From Chloroflexota bacterium (GTDB lineage Bacteria; Chloroflexota; Anaerolineae; Aggregatilineales; Phototrophicaceae), in NCBI GenBank assembly GCA_014338005.1, contig QUBZ01000005.1, positions 1 through 64,000 of the forward strand: a stretch of 64,000 nt of DNA, written 5' to 3'. The position numbers and the translations under genes are program-made. This document shows positions 25,056-34,033 of this stretch, piece by piece (positions within the stretch are counted from its first letter, which is position 1; every line of letters starts with the position of its first letter). The notes under the pieces were generated by a model. The model saw nothing but the letters and a program-made list of their open reading frames with translations. It did not search any database and was not told the origin of the DNA.

Positions 25056-26129
25056 ATGAAGGGATTGATCCTGAGCGGTGGTAAAGGGACGCGCCTGTAT
25101 CCACTGACCTATACGCTTGCCAAGCAGTTGATCCCGGTTGCCAACAAACCTGTTCTCGTCCGCGTGATCGAATCGATTCGGGATGCGGGGGTGGGCGAAA
25201 TCGGCGTGGTCATCGCGCCGACCACCGGGCAGGATATTCAGAACGCGCTCGGTGACGGCAGCCAATGGGGGGTAAAGCTGACGTACATCATGCAGCCCAG
25301 CCCCGACGGGCTGGCGCACGCTGTCAAAATCTCGCGTGATTTTTTGGGGGATGACCGTTTTGTGATGTTCCTGGGCGATAATGTCATCCAGGGCGGCATT
25401 AACCGGCTGATCGGCGATTTTGCCGGCAGTGTATGGAACAGCCAGATCGTCTTAAAAGAGGTTGAAAACCCGCGTTCGTATGGTGTCGCCAAATTACGCC
25501 CGGACGGCAGCATCGAGCGGCTGATCGAAAAGCCGAAAGACCCGCCCAGCAATCTGGCGCTGGTCGGTATTTATATGTTCGACTCTACCATCTGGGAAGC
25601 GGTGGACGCTATCAAACCCTCGGCGCGCGGCGAGCTGGAGATCACCGACGCGATTCAATGGTTGATTGATGCCGGGCGCACGGTTTACCCGCATGTACAT
25701 CAGGGCTGGTGGATTGACACCGGCAAGCCGATGGACATGCTGGAGGCTAATTCGCTGGTGCTGGAGGAGCTGACGCCGGCGATTTCGCCCGAAGCGATCA
25801 TCGAAAACGCCCAGATAGACCGGCGCGTGACCGTCGAACGGGGCGCGCGTATCATCAACAGCACGGTGCGCGGGCCGGCCATCATCGGGGAATACACGGT
25901 GATCGAAAACAGCTACGTCGGGCCGTTCACCAGCATCTACCATCACGTCACCGTCCGCGACTGCGAGATCGAACGCAGCATCGTGCTGGAACACAGCACC
26001 GTCCAGGATTTGCCGGTGCGCCTGCAAGACAGCCTGATCGGGCGGCACGCCGTCGTGTGCCGCAGCGGCGAGCGTCCGAAGGCGCTGAAGATGAACCTGG
26101 GCGACCACAGCACGCTGTGGATGGCGTAA
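25056..26129 (+). CDS. rmlA: Glucose-1-phosphate thymidylyltransferase, long form
   Basis: A 357-residue nucleotidyltransferase, the first enzyme of dTDP-rhamnose synthesis (glucose-1-phosphate + dTTP). The N-terminal Rossmann-like domain has LILSGGKGTRLYPLT, KQLIPVANKPV, FLGDNVIQGG and EKPKDPPSNLALVGIY. The C-terminal ~110 residues carry hexapeptide-like strands (ERGARIINSTVRGPAIIGEY), making a left-handed beta helix as in the long StrD/RfbA-type enzymes rather than the short ~290-residue form. rmlB lies 1 kb downstream and rmlD at 33112; rmlC is not seen. Confidence 0.93.
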   Translation: MKGLILSGGKGTRLYPLTYTLAKQLIPVANKPVLVRVIESIRDAGVGEIGVVIAPTTGQDIQNALGDGSQWGVKLTYIMQPSPDGLAHAVKISRDFLGDDRFVMFLGDNVIQGGINRLIGDFAGSVWNSQIVLKEVENPRSYGVAKLRPDGSIERLIEKPKDPPSNLALVGIYMFDSTIWEAVDAIKPSARGELEITDAIQWLIDAGRTVYPHVHQGWWIDTGKPMDMLEANSLVLEELTPAISPEAIIENAQIDRRVTVERGARIINSTVRGPAIIGEYTVIENSYVGPFTSIYHHVTVRDCEIERSIVLEHSTVQDLPVRLQDSLIGRHAVVCRSGERPKALKMNLGDHSTLWMA

Positions 26130-26212
26130 GTTTTTTGTAAGGCCAAAACTGGTATATCGAATATGTGGGGGCGCGCAGCCGCGCGCCTCTGCGTTGGATG
26201 GTTGAAGGAAAC

Positions 26213-27109
26213 ATGATCGAACAATTCAAACCCACCAGGCCGATTCGCCTCATTGCCCTTGATATTGACCACACGCTGCTGAACATGCAGCAGCAGCTTA
26301 CCGAACGCACCGAACGGGCGCTGCGCGCTGCCATAGAGCGCGGCGTGCAGGTGGTGCTGGCGACCGGCAAAAGTTTTTATTCGGCTGCCGGCCTCATCCA
26401 GCGGTTGGGGCTGACCACGCCCTGCATTTTCGTCCAGGGGACGACCATCTACAACCCGGACGGCACGCTGCGCCACCAGCAGCTTCTTGACCCGGCCATC
26501 GCGCGCCAGGTGATTACCTTCGCCGAAGACCGGGGTTATTCGGTGGCGCTCTACAGCGGGACGCGCGTTCTGATGCGCCAGCGGGACGCGCGGGTGTTTG
26601 ACCTGAACGTGCGCTACGGCGAGCCGATGGAGACGATTGGCCCGCTGCAAAATGTCCTTGATGTGCTGCCGGTTAATAAGCTGGTCGCTACCGGCAGCGA
26701 CGCGAAAACCGTCACGGCGCTGCGCTGGCAGTTGGGGATGCAGATCAACGGTTCGGCGCGGCTGCTGCAAGCCGGCGTGCCGTATATGATGGAAATTCTG
26801 CCGCCGGGGGCCTCGAAGGGCGCGATGCTGAAGGTGCTGCTTAAGGAACTGGGGATCGCCCCGGAGGAAATGCTGGCCGCCGGCGACGCCGAAAACGACA
26901 TCGAGATGGTTCAGATGGCCGGGGTAGGGGTGGCGGTGGGCAACGCCAGCGAGTCGCTCAAAAAAGTGGCCGATTATATCGCCGCCAGCAACGACGAGGA
27001 CGGCGTGGCCGAAGCGGTCGAACGCTTTGTGCTTGAGGCCGGTGAAACGGCCAGCGAGACGGACGCCTCCACTGTGCCGGTGGGCGCGTCCGAGGTGAAC
27101 GGCAGTTAG
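26213..27109 (+). CDS. HAD-superfamily hydrolase, Cof type
   Basis: A 298-residue HAD phosphatase with a C2B-type cap. Motif I is LIALDIDHTLL (Asp nucleophile and acid/base Asp), motif II VVLATGKSF, motif III the lysine in GASKGAML, and motif IV GDAENDIEMV. The usual GT of the DxDGT motif is HT here. The ATG at 26213 follows GAAGGAAAC. It sits between rmlA and rmlB on the same strand, 21 bases before rmlB, so it is probably co-transcribed. A sugar phosphate or nucleotide is the likely substrate. The C-terminal ~25 residues are a polar tail. Confidence 0.9.
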   Translation: MIEQFKPTRPIRLIALDIDHTLLNMQQQLTERTERALRAAIERGVQVVLATGKSFYSAAGLIQRLGLTTPCIFVQGTTIYNPDGTLRHQQLLDPAIARQVITFAEDRGYSVALYSGTRVLMRQRDARVFDLNVRYGEPMETIGPLQNVLDVLPVNKLVATGSDAKTVTALRWQLGMQINGSARLLQAGVPYMMEILPPGASKGAMLKVLLKELGIAPEEMLAAGDAENDIEMVQMAGVGVAVGNASESLKKVADYIAASNDEDGVAEAVERFVLEAGETASETDASTVPVGASEVNGS

Positions 27110-27130
27110 TTTAACGAAGGTAACGGGTAT

Positions 27131-28165
27131 ATGAAAAACATCCTGGTGACGGGCGGGGCGGGGTTCATCGGCAGCGCGTTTGTGCGCTACGCGGTGGAAA
27201 AATACCCGCATTATCACATCATCGTCTACGACAAACTGACCTATGCGGGCAACCTGGAAAATCTGCTGCCGGTCAGCCAGCGCGCCAACTACCATTTCGT
27301 CCAGGGGGACATCGCCGACCGCGAGGCCGTTCGAGGTGTGATCGAGCAGTACGGCGTGGATACCATCGTCAACTTCGCCGCCGAAACTCATGTTGACCGC
27401 AGCATCCTCGACCCGGACGCCTTCATCATGTCCAATGTCGTCGGCGTCCATATCCTGCTGGAAGCGGCCAACCATTACAAGATGGAGCGTTTTTTGCACG
27501 TTTCGACCGATGAGGTCTACGGCGACATCGAAGGCAGCTACTTCTCTAAAGAAAACGACCCCTTCGCCCCCAACAGCCCGTATGCGGCCAGCAAAGCGGG
27601 CGGCGACCTGATGGTGCGCGCCTATCACGTCACACATGGGCTGAACACGGTCATCACGCGCGGCAGCAATACCTTCGGCCCGTACCAGTATCCCGAAAAG
27701 CTGCTGCCCCTGTTCATCACCGAGGCGATAGATGATAAACCGTTGCCGGTATATGGCGACGGGATGCAGGTGCGCGACTGGCTGTACGTGGACGATCACG
27801 CGATGGGCGTGGACGCGGCGCTGCATAACGGCGTGGCCGGCGAAGCCTATAACATCGCCGGCGAAAACTTGCAGCACAACATTGACGTGATCCGCCGCCT
27901 GCTGAGTTTGCTGGGCAAGCCGGAGTCGCTGATAAAGTTCGTCCCCGACCGCGAAGGCCACGACCGCCGCTACGCGATGGACTGCGCCAAACTGCGCGCC
28001 ATCGGCTGGCAGCGGCAGTACAGCTTCGAGGACGCGCTGACACGCACCGTCGAATGGTACAAAAACAACGAAAGCTGGTGGCGGAAGATCAAAACCGGCG
28101 AGTATCTGGAATACTACAAACGCCAGTACGCGGCGCGGCTGGCGGCGGCAGGCGTTTCCCTCTAA
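27131..28165 (+). CDS. rmlB: dTDP-glucose 4,6-dehydratase
   Basis: A 344-residue extended short-chain dehydrogenase. It has the NAD-binding TGGAGFIGSAFVRYAV, the NFAAETHVDRSI block, catalytic HVSTDEVYGD (Thr-Asp-Glu triad) and YAASKAGGDLM (Tyr and Lys), and RGSNTFGPYQYPEKLLP. These are the RmlB signatures. It converts dTDP-glucose to the 4-keto-6-deoxy sugar. It is the last gene before a strong terminator at 28190. Confidence 0.96.
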   Translation: MKNILVTGGAGFIGSAFVRYAVEKYPHYHIIVYDKLTYAGNLENLLPVSQRANYHFVQGDIADREAVRGVIEQYGVDTIVNFAAETHVDRSILDPDAFIMSNVVGVHILLEAANHYKMERFLHVSTDEVYGDIEGSYFSKENDPFAPNSPYAASKAGGDLMVRAYHVTHGLNTVITRGSNTFGPYQYPEKLLPLFITEAIDDKPLPVYGDGMQVRDWLYVDDHAMGVDAALHNGVAGEAYNIAGENLQHNIDVIRRLLSLLGKPESLIKFVPDREGHDRRYAMDCAKLRAIGWQRQYSFEDALTRTVEWYKNNESWWRKIKTGEYLEYYKRQYAARLAAAGVSL

Positions 28166-28189
28166 CCAGGCCGCCTGCGGGATGTTTAT

Positions 28190-28224
28190 CGCGCCCTGAA
28201 CCACACGTTCGGGGCGTGATTTTT
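28190..28224 (+). terminator. Terminator after rmlB
   Basis: CGCGCCCTGAAC (28190-28201) pairs along 12 positions with GTTCGGGGCGTG (28207-28218), two of them G-U type, with a five-base loop, followed by ATTTTT. Confidence 0.85.
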
Positions 28225-28340
28225 GTCGCTAATATCCGAGAGCGCCCGGCCTATTTTGTCAGTTATCCACAATCGCCGGTCACGGGCAAACCTCTTATAC
28301 TTCACCGTTTGTAATCTTTGTCAATAAAAGGGGGTAGCCC

Positions 28341-29762
28341 ATGTCCCTGCGGGATTTTCTTGAACTTCCGTATGACCAGCTTGAGGAATTAAATCTGGCG
28401 GCCAAAGCCCAGCGGCTTAACCGCACGCCGCCGGATCAAATCCGCGAGGCGCGTTTGCGCTATCTGGCCGACGAGAAGCGCATCAAGGCGGTGACGGTGT
28501 GTTTTTCCGACCTAGAAGGCCGCCTGCACATGCTGGATTATGACAAAAAGTTCCTCATCCGCTCGTCGGACAACCTAACCTTCGACGGTTCATCGGTGCG
28601 CGGTTTTTCCCGGCAGGCCGAATCTGACCTGCGGCTGGCGGTGGACTGGCCGGCCTTTTACTGGCTGCCGGCGGATATTTTCGGGCCGGGCAAGGTGCTG
28701 GTTTTTGGCGAGGTGCAGCAGCAGGACGGCACGCCCTACGCCGCCGACCTGCGCTCACGGTTGAAGGCGTTCGCCGAGCAGCGTTTTCAGCAGGATGGCA
28801 TGACGGCCAGCGTCGCGCCGGAAATCGAGGGCTTTTTGTTTCAGGGGCGGAACAGCGAACAGGCGTTTGTGGATACGCGGCTGCTGGAGCCGATCAGCAC
28901 CGGCGGGTATTACCACGCGCTGCCCGGCGACGCGCTGCGCCTGTTCATTGACGCGGCGGCGGAGGCGCAGCGGGCGCTCGGTTTCGAGAACGAAAAAGAT
29001 CACCCGGAGGTCGCGCCGTCTCAGTTTGAGATGAACTATTCGCACACCGAGGCCACCATCGCCGCCGACCAGATCATGCTGTACAAGCTGATCTGCCGCC
29101 AGGTGGCCGACCGCATGGGCATGACGGCCAGCTTTTTGCCCAAGCCGATCACCGGCGTCAACGGCAGCGGGATGCACACCAATATCTCTGTCGCCCGTGA
29201 CGGGGTGAACACCTTCTACGACCCGGCAGGGCGCGAGAGCCTCTCCGCCGCCGCCTGGGATTTCCTGTACCGGATTCTATACAGCGCCAAAGATATTTGC
29301 CTGGTGCTGAATTCAAGCGTGAATGCTTACCGCCGGCTCGACCCGCACTACGAAGCACCGAACCAGATTCGCGCCTCGCCGATTGATCGCGGCTCGATGA
29401 TTCGTATCCCGCTGGGCAACGCGCGTTCGGCGCGCATCGAAGTGCGCTCGATTGCCCCGGACGCCAACCCCTATCTGGTTATCTACACGCTGCTGAAGGT
29501 AGGGCTGGAAGGGCCGCTGCCGGATGGTTTTGTGCCGCCGGAGGATGCCTTCCTGCCGGATAACATCTACGATGCCATCACCCACTTCCAGGGCAGCGCG
29601 CTGGTAGAAAACCTGCTTGGGGCGGAGATTCGCCAGAAGTTCGCGCAGCTCAAGCTGGACTCGGCAGAACGCTGTCCCCGGCAGTTGGGCCGTGTCATCA
29701 AACGCTCGGAAGTGCAGTTCCACCACGAAGTCACCAACCAGAGCCTTTGGAACCTGTTTTAG
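28341..29762 (+). CDS. glnA: Glutamine synthetase family protein (atypical)
   Basis: A 473-residue enzyme of the GlnA fold: ATP + glutamate + ammonia to glutamine. Recognised are FDGSSVRGF, the metal site in VAPEIEGFLF, EVAPSQFEMNY, PKPITGVNGSGMH, the YEAPNQ loop and IRIPLGNARSARIEVR. It differs from standard type I enzymes: the second His after GSGMH is Asn (HTNIS), the usual NRSALIRIP is DRGSMIRIP, and the C-terminus ends in FHHEVTNQSLWNLF. There is no clear adenylylation tyrosine motif. It could be a true synthetase or a related gamma-glutamyl ligase. It has a GGGGG-type ribosome-binding site, and a TATACT lies about 50 bases upstream without a clear -35. Confidence 0.82.
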   Translation: MSLRDFLELPYDQLEELNLAAKAQRLNRTPPDQIREARLRYLADEKRIKAVTVCFSDLEGRLHMLDYDKKFLIRSSDNLTFDGSSVRGFSRQAESDLRLAVDWPAFYWLPADIFGPGKVLVFGEVQQQDGTPYAADLRSRLKAFAEQRFQQDGMTASVAPEIEGFLFQGRNSEQAFVDTRLLEPISTGGYYHALPGDALRLFIDAAAEAQRALGFENEKDHPEVAPSQFEMNYSHTEATIAADQIMLYKLICRQVADRMGMTASFLPKPITGVNGSGMHTNISVARDGVNTFYDPAGRESLSAAAWDFLYRILYSAKDICLVLNSSVNAYRRLDPHYEAPNQIRASPIDRGSMIRIPLGNARSARIEVRSIAPDANPYLVIYTLLKVGLEGPLPDGFVPPEDAFLPDNIYDAITHFQGSALVENLLGAEIRQKFAQLKLDSAERCPRQLGRVIKRSEVQFHHEVTNQSLWNLF

Positions 29763-29769
29763 GGCATTT

Positions 29770-29796
29770 GGGGCGCGCCGGTACGCGCCCCGTTTT
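29770..29796 (+). terminator. Terminator after the glutamine synthetase gene
   Basis: GGGGCGCG (29770-29777) pairs with CGCGCCCC (29784-29791) around a six-base loop, then GTTTT. It lies between convergent genes. Confidence 0.8.
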
Positions 29797-29806
29797 CCTG
29801 CCGATT

Positions 29807-30763
29807 TTAAGCCGCCGGGCGCGTCCAGTCCGGCGGTTTGTTTTGAAGCGCATTCACCAGGTCGTCCGCCAGCAGCACCGCTTCGGCCAGTTTGCCGGCG
29901 CTCAGCCACTTGACCGTATCTTCCGGGCAGTGATAAAACGGACTCCAGGGTGTCGAACTGATCGCCAGGCTCGGCACGCCGCGCCAGGCGAAGGTTGAAT
30001 GGCTGCTCTGCGGGTAGGGTTCGACCCAGGTCACGCCGGGGTGACGCCGGGTGATGTCCGCCGCCAAAGTCTGGAACGGCTCGGAATGGGCAGTAATCAT
30101 GATCGAAGTCGTGCCGAGGCGCTGGCCGATGCCGTCTATGTTGATGGCGGCCAGTACGGTATCCAGGCGGTCGCCGCGATGGCGCATGTATTCCCGGTCG
30201 TCGTTGCCCAGGTATTCCTCATCGTTGAAGGCCACCAGTTCCAGCCCCAGCGGCAGCGATTGGCCGCCCAGCCGGTTCGCCAGCGCCAGCAGCGCCGCCG
30301 GGCGTTTGGCTTCCAGCAGGCCGTTGATCTTCTGGTCGCGTTCGATCTGGTACATGGTATGGTTTTTGGGCGTCAGCGGCGACAGCGCCAGTTCGCCGTA
30401 CAGCAAACCGATGCGGCCTTCCAGGTCGGCGGCTTCCAGTTCGGCCAGGGTGCAGGCCGCCACCGTTGGCGCAGTCACGTCGCAGGGCGGCGACCACGTA
30501 TTGGCCCCCGCCGCCAGCCGTTCGCCGCCCTGTTCCAGAATAGTTTCCTCATGATGCCAGTCCGGGCAGTCGAAGCGCAGTTCTTCGACTTGCAGCCCGG
30601 CGTTTTGAAAAACCGAAGCGATGTAATCCCCCGCCGCGCAGTTCGCCGCCGAGCCGACCGGGCGCGGCCCAATTTCGACGGCCAGATGGTGAACGTGCTG
30701 CATCATTTCGGACTCAAGGTTTGTCGGCACGATTTTTTGACCTTTCGTGATTAAACCGTCCAT
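29807..30763 (-). CDS. M28-family peptidase-like protein with internal deletion
   Basis: A 318-residue protein related to M28 aminopeptidases. Later catalytic parts are intact: AFNDEEYLG (Glu pair, about 182-183), INIDGIG (Asp) and YHCPEDT (His near the C-terminus). The segment that should carry the first His ligand and bridging Asp (the usual AHYD...DNA region) is missing. Around residue 157, PAALL runs straight into LALANRLGGQSLP, which in relatives follows that segment. It reads as an in-frame deletion, leaving a probably inactive protein or one with altered function. An assembly error is possible. The start is uncertain: a later ATG at 30706 also fits. Confidence 0.75.
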   Translation of the reverse strand: MDGLITKGQKIVPTNLESEMMQHVHHLAVEIGPRPVGSAANCAAGDYIASVFQNAGLQVEELRFDCPDWHHEETILEQGGERLAAGANTWSPPCDVTAPTVAACTLAELEAADLEGRIGLLYGELALSPLTPKNHTMYQIERDQKINGLLEAKRPAALLALANRLGGQSLPLGLELVAFNDEEYLGNDDREYMRHRGDRLDTVLAAINIDGIGQRLGTTSIMITAHSEPFQTLAADITRRHPGVTWVEPYPQSSHSTFAWRGVPSLAISSTPWSPFYHCPEDTVKWLSAGKLAEAVLLADDLVNALQNKPPDWTRPAA

Positions 30764-30806
30764 CCTCTATGATACAACCCTGGCGGGTTTATGGAGGGGT
30801 TTGCGG

Positions 30807-32222
30807 TTAACGCGGCTTCAGCCCCATTTCCGGCACTTCTGGCACGCTCTCGTCATACAGCCAGGACTCGAAGAAGGCGGCTAAACTCTGCCCGCTGATT
30901 TCCTCCGCGACAGCGATAAAGTCGGCGGTGGCCGCGTTGGCGTGTTGAAAGCGCTCGTAATACGTCCGCAGGATGTCAAAAAACGCCTCGTCGCCGACGC
31001 GCAGGCGCAGCGCATGAAGCACCCATGCCCCGCGCACGTAAACGCCGCCGTTGAACAGGTTGTCCGGGGGCGGGTCGCCGGGCGGCAAAAAATGTCCCAG
31101 CGCCAGCGCCGGGGTCGCCAGCGGTTGGTACAGGTCACGCATGTAGCGGTCAAGGGCTTCGGGGCCGTCGGTATGTTCCAGCCACAGCGCGGCGGCGTAG
31201 GTGGCAAACCCTTCGTTCAGCCAGATGTCCTTCCATTCCGCCAGGCTGACGCTGTTGCCGAACCACTGGTGCGCCAGTTCGTGCGCGATGACGTTTTCCG
31301 AACTTGCGCCGCCCAGCGCCGTATTGCTGCCGAACAGCGAAAGCGTCTGGGTTTCCAGCGCGAAGGGTAGGCTGCGGTCGGCGACCACTACCCCGTAAGC
31401 CTCGAACGGGTAGGGACCAAACATTTCGCTGAAAAACGCGATCATCTCCGGTGTGCGGCTGAAGGTGAGGACGCCCTGCTGGAACACGCGCGCCGGGAAA
31501 TAATTGCGAATCGGCAGGCCGTCCGGGCCTTTCGCCTTTTCGACCACAAAATCGCCGATATTCACCGTGACAAGGTAGCTGGCGATTGGATCGCGGGACT
31601 CCCAGACATAGGTGATCGTGTCGTCGTTTTCGCGCGTTTCGGTCAGCAGGCCGTTGGCGGCCACAATATACGGCTGCGGGACGGTGATTTCAAAGCGGTA
31701 GGTGGCTTTATCCAGCGGGTGGTCGTTGACCGGATACCAGAAGGCCGCGCCGTTGGGTTCGCTGGCGACATACACGCCCTGCTCGTGGCGCGTCCAGCCG
31801 CGCGCGAACACGTCGTAATAATGCGGCACGCCGTCGCCCGGCACGCCGCTGTAGCTGACGGCGACGCTGAAATCCTGGCCGGTTTTAAGCGGCTGCGCCG
31901 CCTGGATGGTCAGTTCGCGCCCGTCGCGGCTGAAGCCGGCGGGGGCGTCGTCGAGGTGTACGGCGCTGATGTCAAAACCGAGGAAGTCCAGGTTGAAGGC
32001 GCTTAAATCGTGGATGGCGGTGGCGTTTAGCGTGACCGTGCCGGAGAGCATATTGGTCGCCTCGTCCCAGGCCAGGTCAAGCGTGTAATGCTGAACGTCG
32101 TAACCGCCGTTGCCCAGGCTGGGAAAATAGGAGTCGCCGATGCCGGCAGCGCCGGGGACGGCTTCTTCCGCGTGGACGAGACCCATCATCATCATCATCA
32201 GAACAAACGTGATTTTACGCAT
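30807..32222 (-). CDS. Secreted M1-family metallopeptidase (short form)
   Basis: A 471-residue exported zinc aminopeptidase. Residues 1-18 are a signal peptide containing five consecutive methionines. An N-terminal beta domain (about 40-210) precedes the catalytic domain with the exopeptidase-type FALETQT motif, the zinc site VIAHELAHQWFG, and the third ligand Glu in WLNEGFATY 18 residues later. The C-terminal helical domain of classical ~850-residue aminopeptidase N is absent, so only the first two domains and a short tail remain, as in other short bacterial M1 proteins. It is divergent from the next gene. Confidence 0.92.
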   Translation of the reverse strand: MRKITFVLMMMMMGLVHAEEAVPGAAGIGDSYFPSLGNGGYDVQHYTLDLAWDEATNMLSGTVTLNATAIHDLSAFNLDFLGFDISAVHLDDAPAGFSRDGRELTIQAAQPLKTGQDFSVAVSYSGVPGDGVPHYYDVFARGWTRHEQGVYVASEPNGAAFWYPVNDHPLDKATYRFEITVPQPYIVAANGLLTETRENDDTITYVWESRDPIASYLVTVNIGDFVVEKAKGPDGLPIRNYFPARVFQQGVLTFSRTPEMIAFFSEMFGPYPFEAYGVVVADRSLPFALETQTLSLFGSNTALGGASSENVIAHELAHQWFGNSVSLAEWKDIWLNEGFATYAAALWLEHTDGPEALDRYMRDLYQPLATPALALGHFLPPGDPPPDNLFNGGVYVRGAWVLHALRLRVGDEAFFDILRTYYERFQHANAATADFIAVAEEISGQSLAAFFESWLYDESVPEVPEMGLKPR

Positions 32223-32328
32223 GAAAAACCCTCTGTGAGAACTTTATTTATATTACTCCGAACTATGCCTAAAAGTTGGCTGCGATCTCGTGTAGAATGG
32301 CGGCTGGAAAACGAGTTGAGGAAAAAAC

Positions 32329-33063
32329 ATGCGGATTCAACGCGCGGCCCGCCGCCAGCGGACGCCCTGGTTGGGCTGTGGCTGCATCGGTATCGCAGTT
32401 GGGATCGGGCTGGTGGGGCTGGTGGCCGTGATCGTCATTGTGCCGGCTTTACCGGGGCTGGCGGCGCGCCTCGCCGGGTTAACCCCCAGAGGCAGCACCG
32501 ATGCCCTGTTTGTGGACGCGCCGCCCCCGGCTGTGCAGGTCGAAAACCCGTTTACGCCGCCGGATGCGGTCGTGACGTTGGGGGATCACGGGCAGGTGTC
32601 GCTGTCCGCCGACGCCGGTTATTATTCGGTCATCACCGGCTTCAGCGATGGCGCGCCGGTGGCGGTCGTCAGTTTTACGGAAAACAGCCTGATGGATTTG
32701 TGCTACCAGCGCGCCGACCTGTGCAGCGGGGCGGGCAGTTCGTTCCGCAACGCGCGGTTAGACCTGCGTCCGGGCGGGGCAGTGGTTTATGCCGACCTGC
32801 TCGTGCCGGGCATGGGCATCTGGCAGCCGGTGGGCGTGGCGCTGCGCCTGGATGCGGCTCGCCGCCAGTTCGTCGTGGCGGGCGTTGACCTGGGCGGCAC
32901 GCTTTACGATCTGCCGCAGGACGCCCTGGGTGAGCAGGTGACGCAGCTCGCCGGCGCGGGCAACGACTTGCTGCGCCGGTTGGAACTGGATGCCGGCGGT
33001 GGGCGCTATGGACAGCCGGAAGTGGTGATAGACGATGGCACGCTAACCCTGGTGTTGCGTTAA
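32329..33063 (+). CDS. Single-pass membrane protein of unknown function
   Basis: A 244-residue protein with a basic N-terminus, one strong hydrophobic segment (about 17-48, with a glycine-rich CGCIGIAVGIGLVG start) and an extracytoplasmic part of about 195 residues. The outer part contains two cysteines eight residues apart (LCYQRADLCS) that could form a disulfide, and strand-rich sequence near the end. No family is recognised. The ribosome-binding site is GAGGAA. It is transcribed towards rmlD, with a 48-base gap. Confidence 0.7.
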   Translation: MRIQRAARRQRTPWLGCGCIGIAVGIGLVGLVAVIVIVPALPGLAARLAGLTPRGSTDALFVDAPPPAVQVENPFTPPDAVVTLGDHGQVSLSADAGYYSVITGFSDGAPVAVVSFTENSLMDLCYQRADLCSGAGSSFRNARLDLRPGGAVVYADLLVPGMGIWQPVGVALRLDAARRQFVVAGVDLGGTLYDLPQDALGEQVTQLAGAGNDLLRRLELDAGGGRYGQPEVVIDDGTLTLVLR

Positions 33064-33111
33064 GCTGACGCGCGTTTTATGATTTTGGGAGCGCAGCAGC
33101 GAGGAGGGGGT

Positions 33112-33981
33112 ATGCGAGCTATCATCACCGGCGCAGCCGGCCGCCTGGGCGGACGGCTGATGCAAATCCTTAAAGAACGCGGTTATGATGTCATCGGCGT
33201 GGACATCGTGCCGGGCGAGGGGATTGAGCGGCTTGATCTGAGCGATTACGACGCCAGCCACAAATTCATTTACGCGCGCCGCCCGGAAATCGTCATTCAC
33301 CCGGCGGCCTGGACGGACGTGGACGGCTGCGCCCGCGATCCCGAAAAGGCGATCATTATCAACGGCTTCGGCACGCAGCATATCGCGCTGGCGACGGCGG
33401 CGGTTAAAGCGGCGGTGGTGTACGTCAGCACCAACGAAGTTTTTGATGGCCGGGGCGACCGCCCGTACCGGGAATATGACACTCCCGCGCCGGTCAACGC
33501 TTACGGTTACAGCAAGTGGGTGGGCGAACAGGCCACCCTGCACCATAACCGGCGTCATTACATCGTGCGGACATCCTGGTTATTCGCACATGGCGGCAAA
33601 AACTTCATCCAGACCATCTTAAATGCTGCCCAGGCCGGTAAAAAGCTGCGGGTCGTCACCAACGAAGTCGCCAACCCGACCTACAACAACGACCTGGCCG
33701 CTGCGCTGGTGGATTTGATCGAAACCGGGCGCTACGGCATTTATCATTTCGTCAACGAGGGGGCGGTTTCGCGCTATCACTTCGCGCGTTATTTCCTCGA
33801 CCGCGCCGGTTATGCCGGCACGCCCATCGAGCCGATCAGCAGCCACGAATACCCGCGCCCCTCCACGCCGCCGGTTTACTGCGGCCTCAGCAACCTGGCC
33901 GGGCGGCATATCGGCATCGCGCTGCGCCCCTGGCAGGAAGCGGTGGATGCGTTTCTGGCGAAGGAAGGACTGCTTAAGTGA
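33112..33981 (+). CDS. rmlD: dTDP-4-dehydrorhamnose reductase
   Basis: A 289-residue extended short-chain dehydrogenase, last step of dTDP-L-rhamnose synthesis. It has TGAAGRLGGRLMQ at the N-terminus, the AAWTDVDGCARDPE block typical of RmlD, the VYVSTNEVFDG segment, YGYSKWVGE (Tyr and Lys) and VRTSWLFAHGGKNFI. The ATG at 33112 follows GAGGAGGGGG. rmlA and rmlB lie 5-8 kb upstream in a different transcription unit, so the pathway genes are scattered. Confidence 0.93.
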   Translation: MRAIITGAAGRLGGRLMQILKERGYDVIGVDIVPGEGIERLDLSDYDASHKFIYARRPEIVIHPAAWTDVDGCARDPEKAIIINGFGTQHIALATAAVKAAVVYVSTNEVFDGRGDRPYREYDTPAPVNAYGYSKWVGEQATLHHNRRHYIVRTSWLFAHGGKNFIQTILNAAQAGKKLRVVTNEVANPTYNNDLAAALVDLIETGRYGIYHFVNEGAVSRYHFARYFLDRAGYAGTPIEPISSHEYPRPSTPPVYCGLSNLAGRHIGIALRPWQEAVDAFLAKEGLLK

Positions 33982-33986
33982 CGAGA

Positions 33987-34023
33987 GATGAGGTATGAGT
34001 GCTAAGTAAACTCATCCCTCATC
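33987..34023. repeat. Long near-perfect hairpin before the glycosyltransferase gene
   Basis: GATGAGGTATGAGT (33987-34000) pairs with ACTCATCCCTCATC (34010-34023) at 13 of 14 positions around a nine-base loop. No T run follows. The sequence has the ATGAG/CTCAT flavour of short repeats scattered in some bacterial genomes, and such repeat-like sequence continues through the next gene's start (see the entry at 34034). Confidence 0.75.
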
Positions 34024-34033
34024 CCTAACCCTT

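Noticed and set aside
25943-28204. Open frame of about 750 codons on the minus strand across rmlA, the HAD gene and rmlB
   Set aside because: It is antisense to three clearly recognised enzymes, is rich in His, Arg and Gln as expected from high-G+C antisense frames, and shows no domain.
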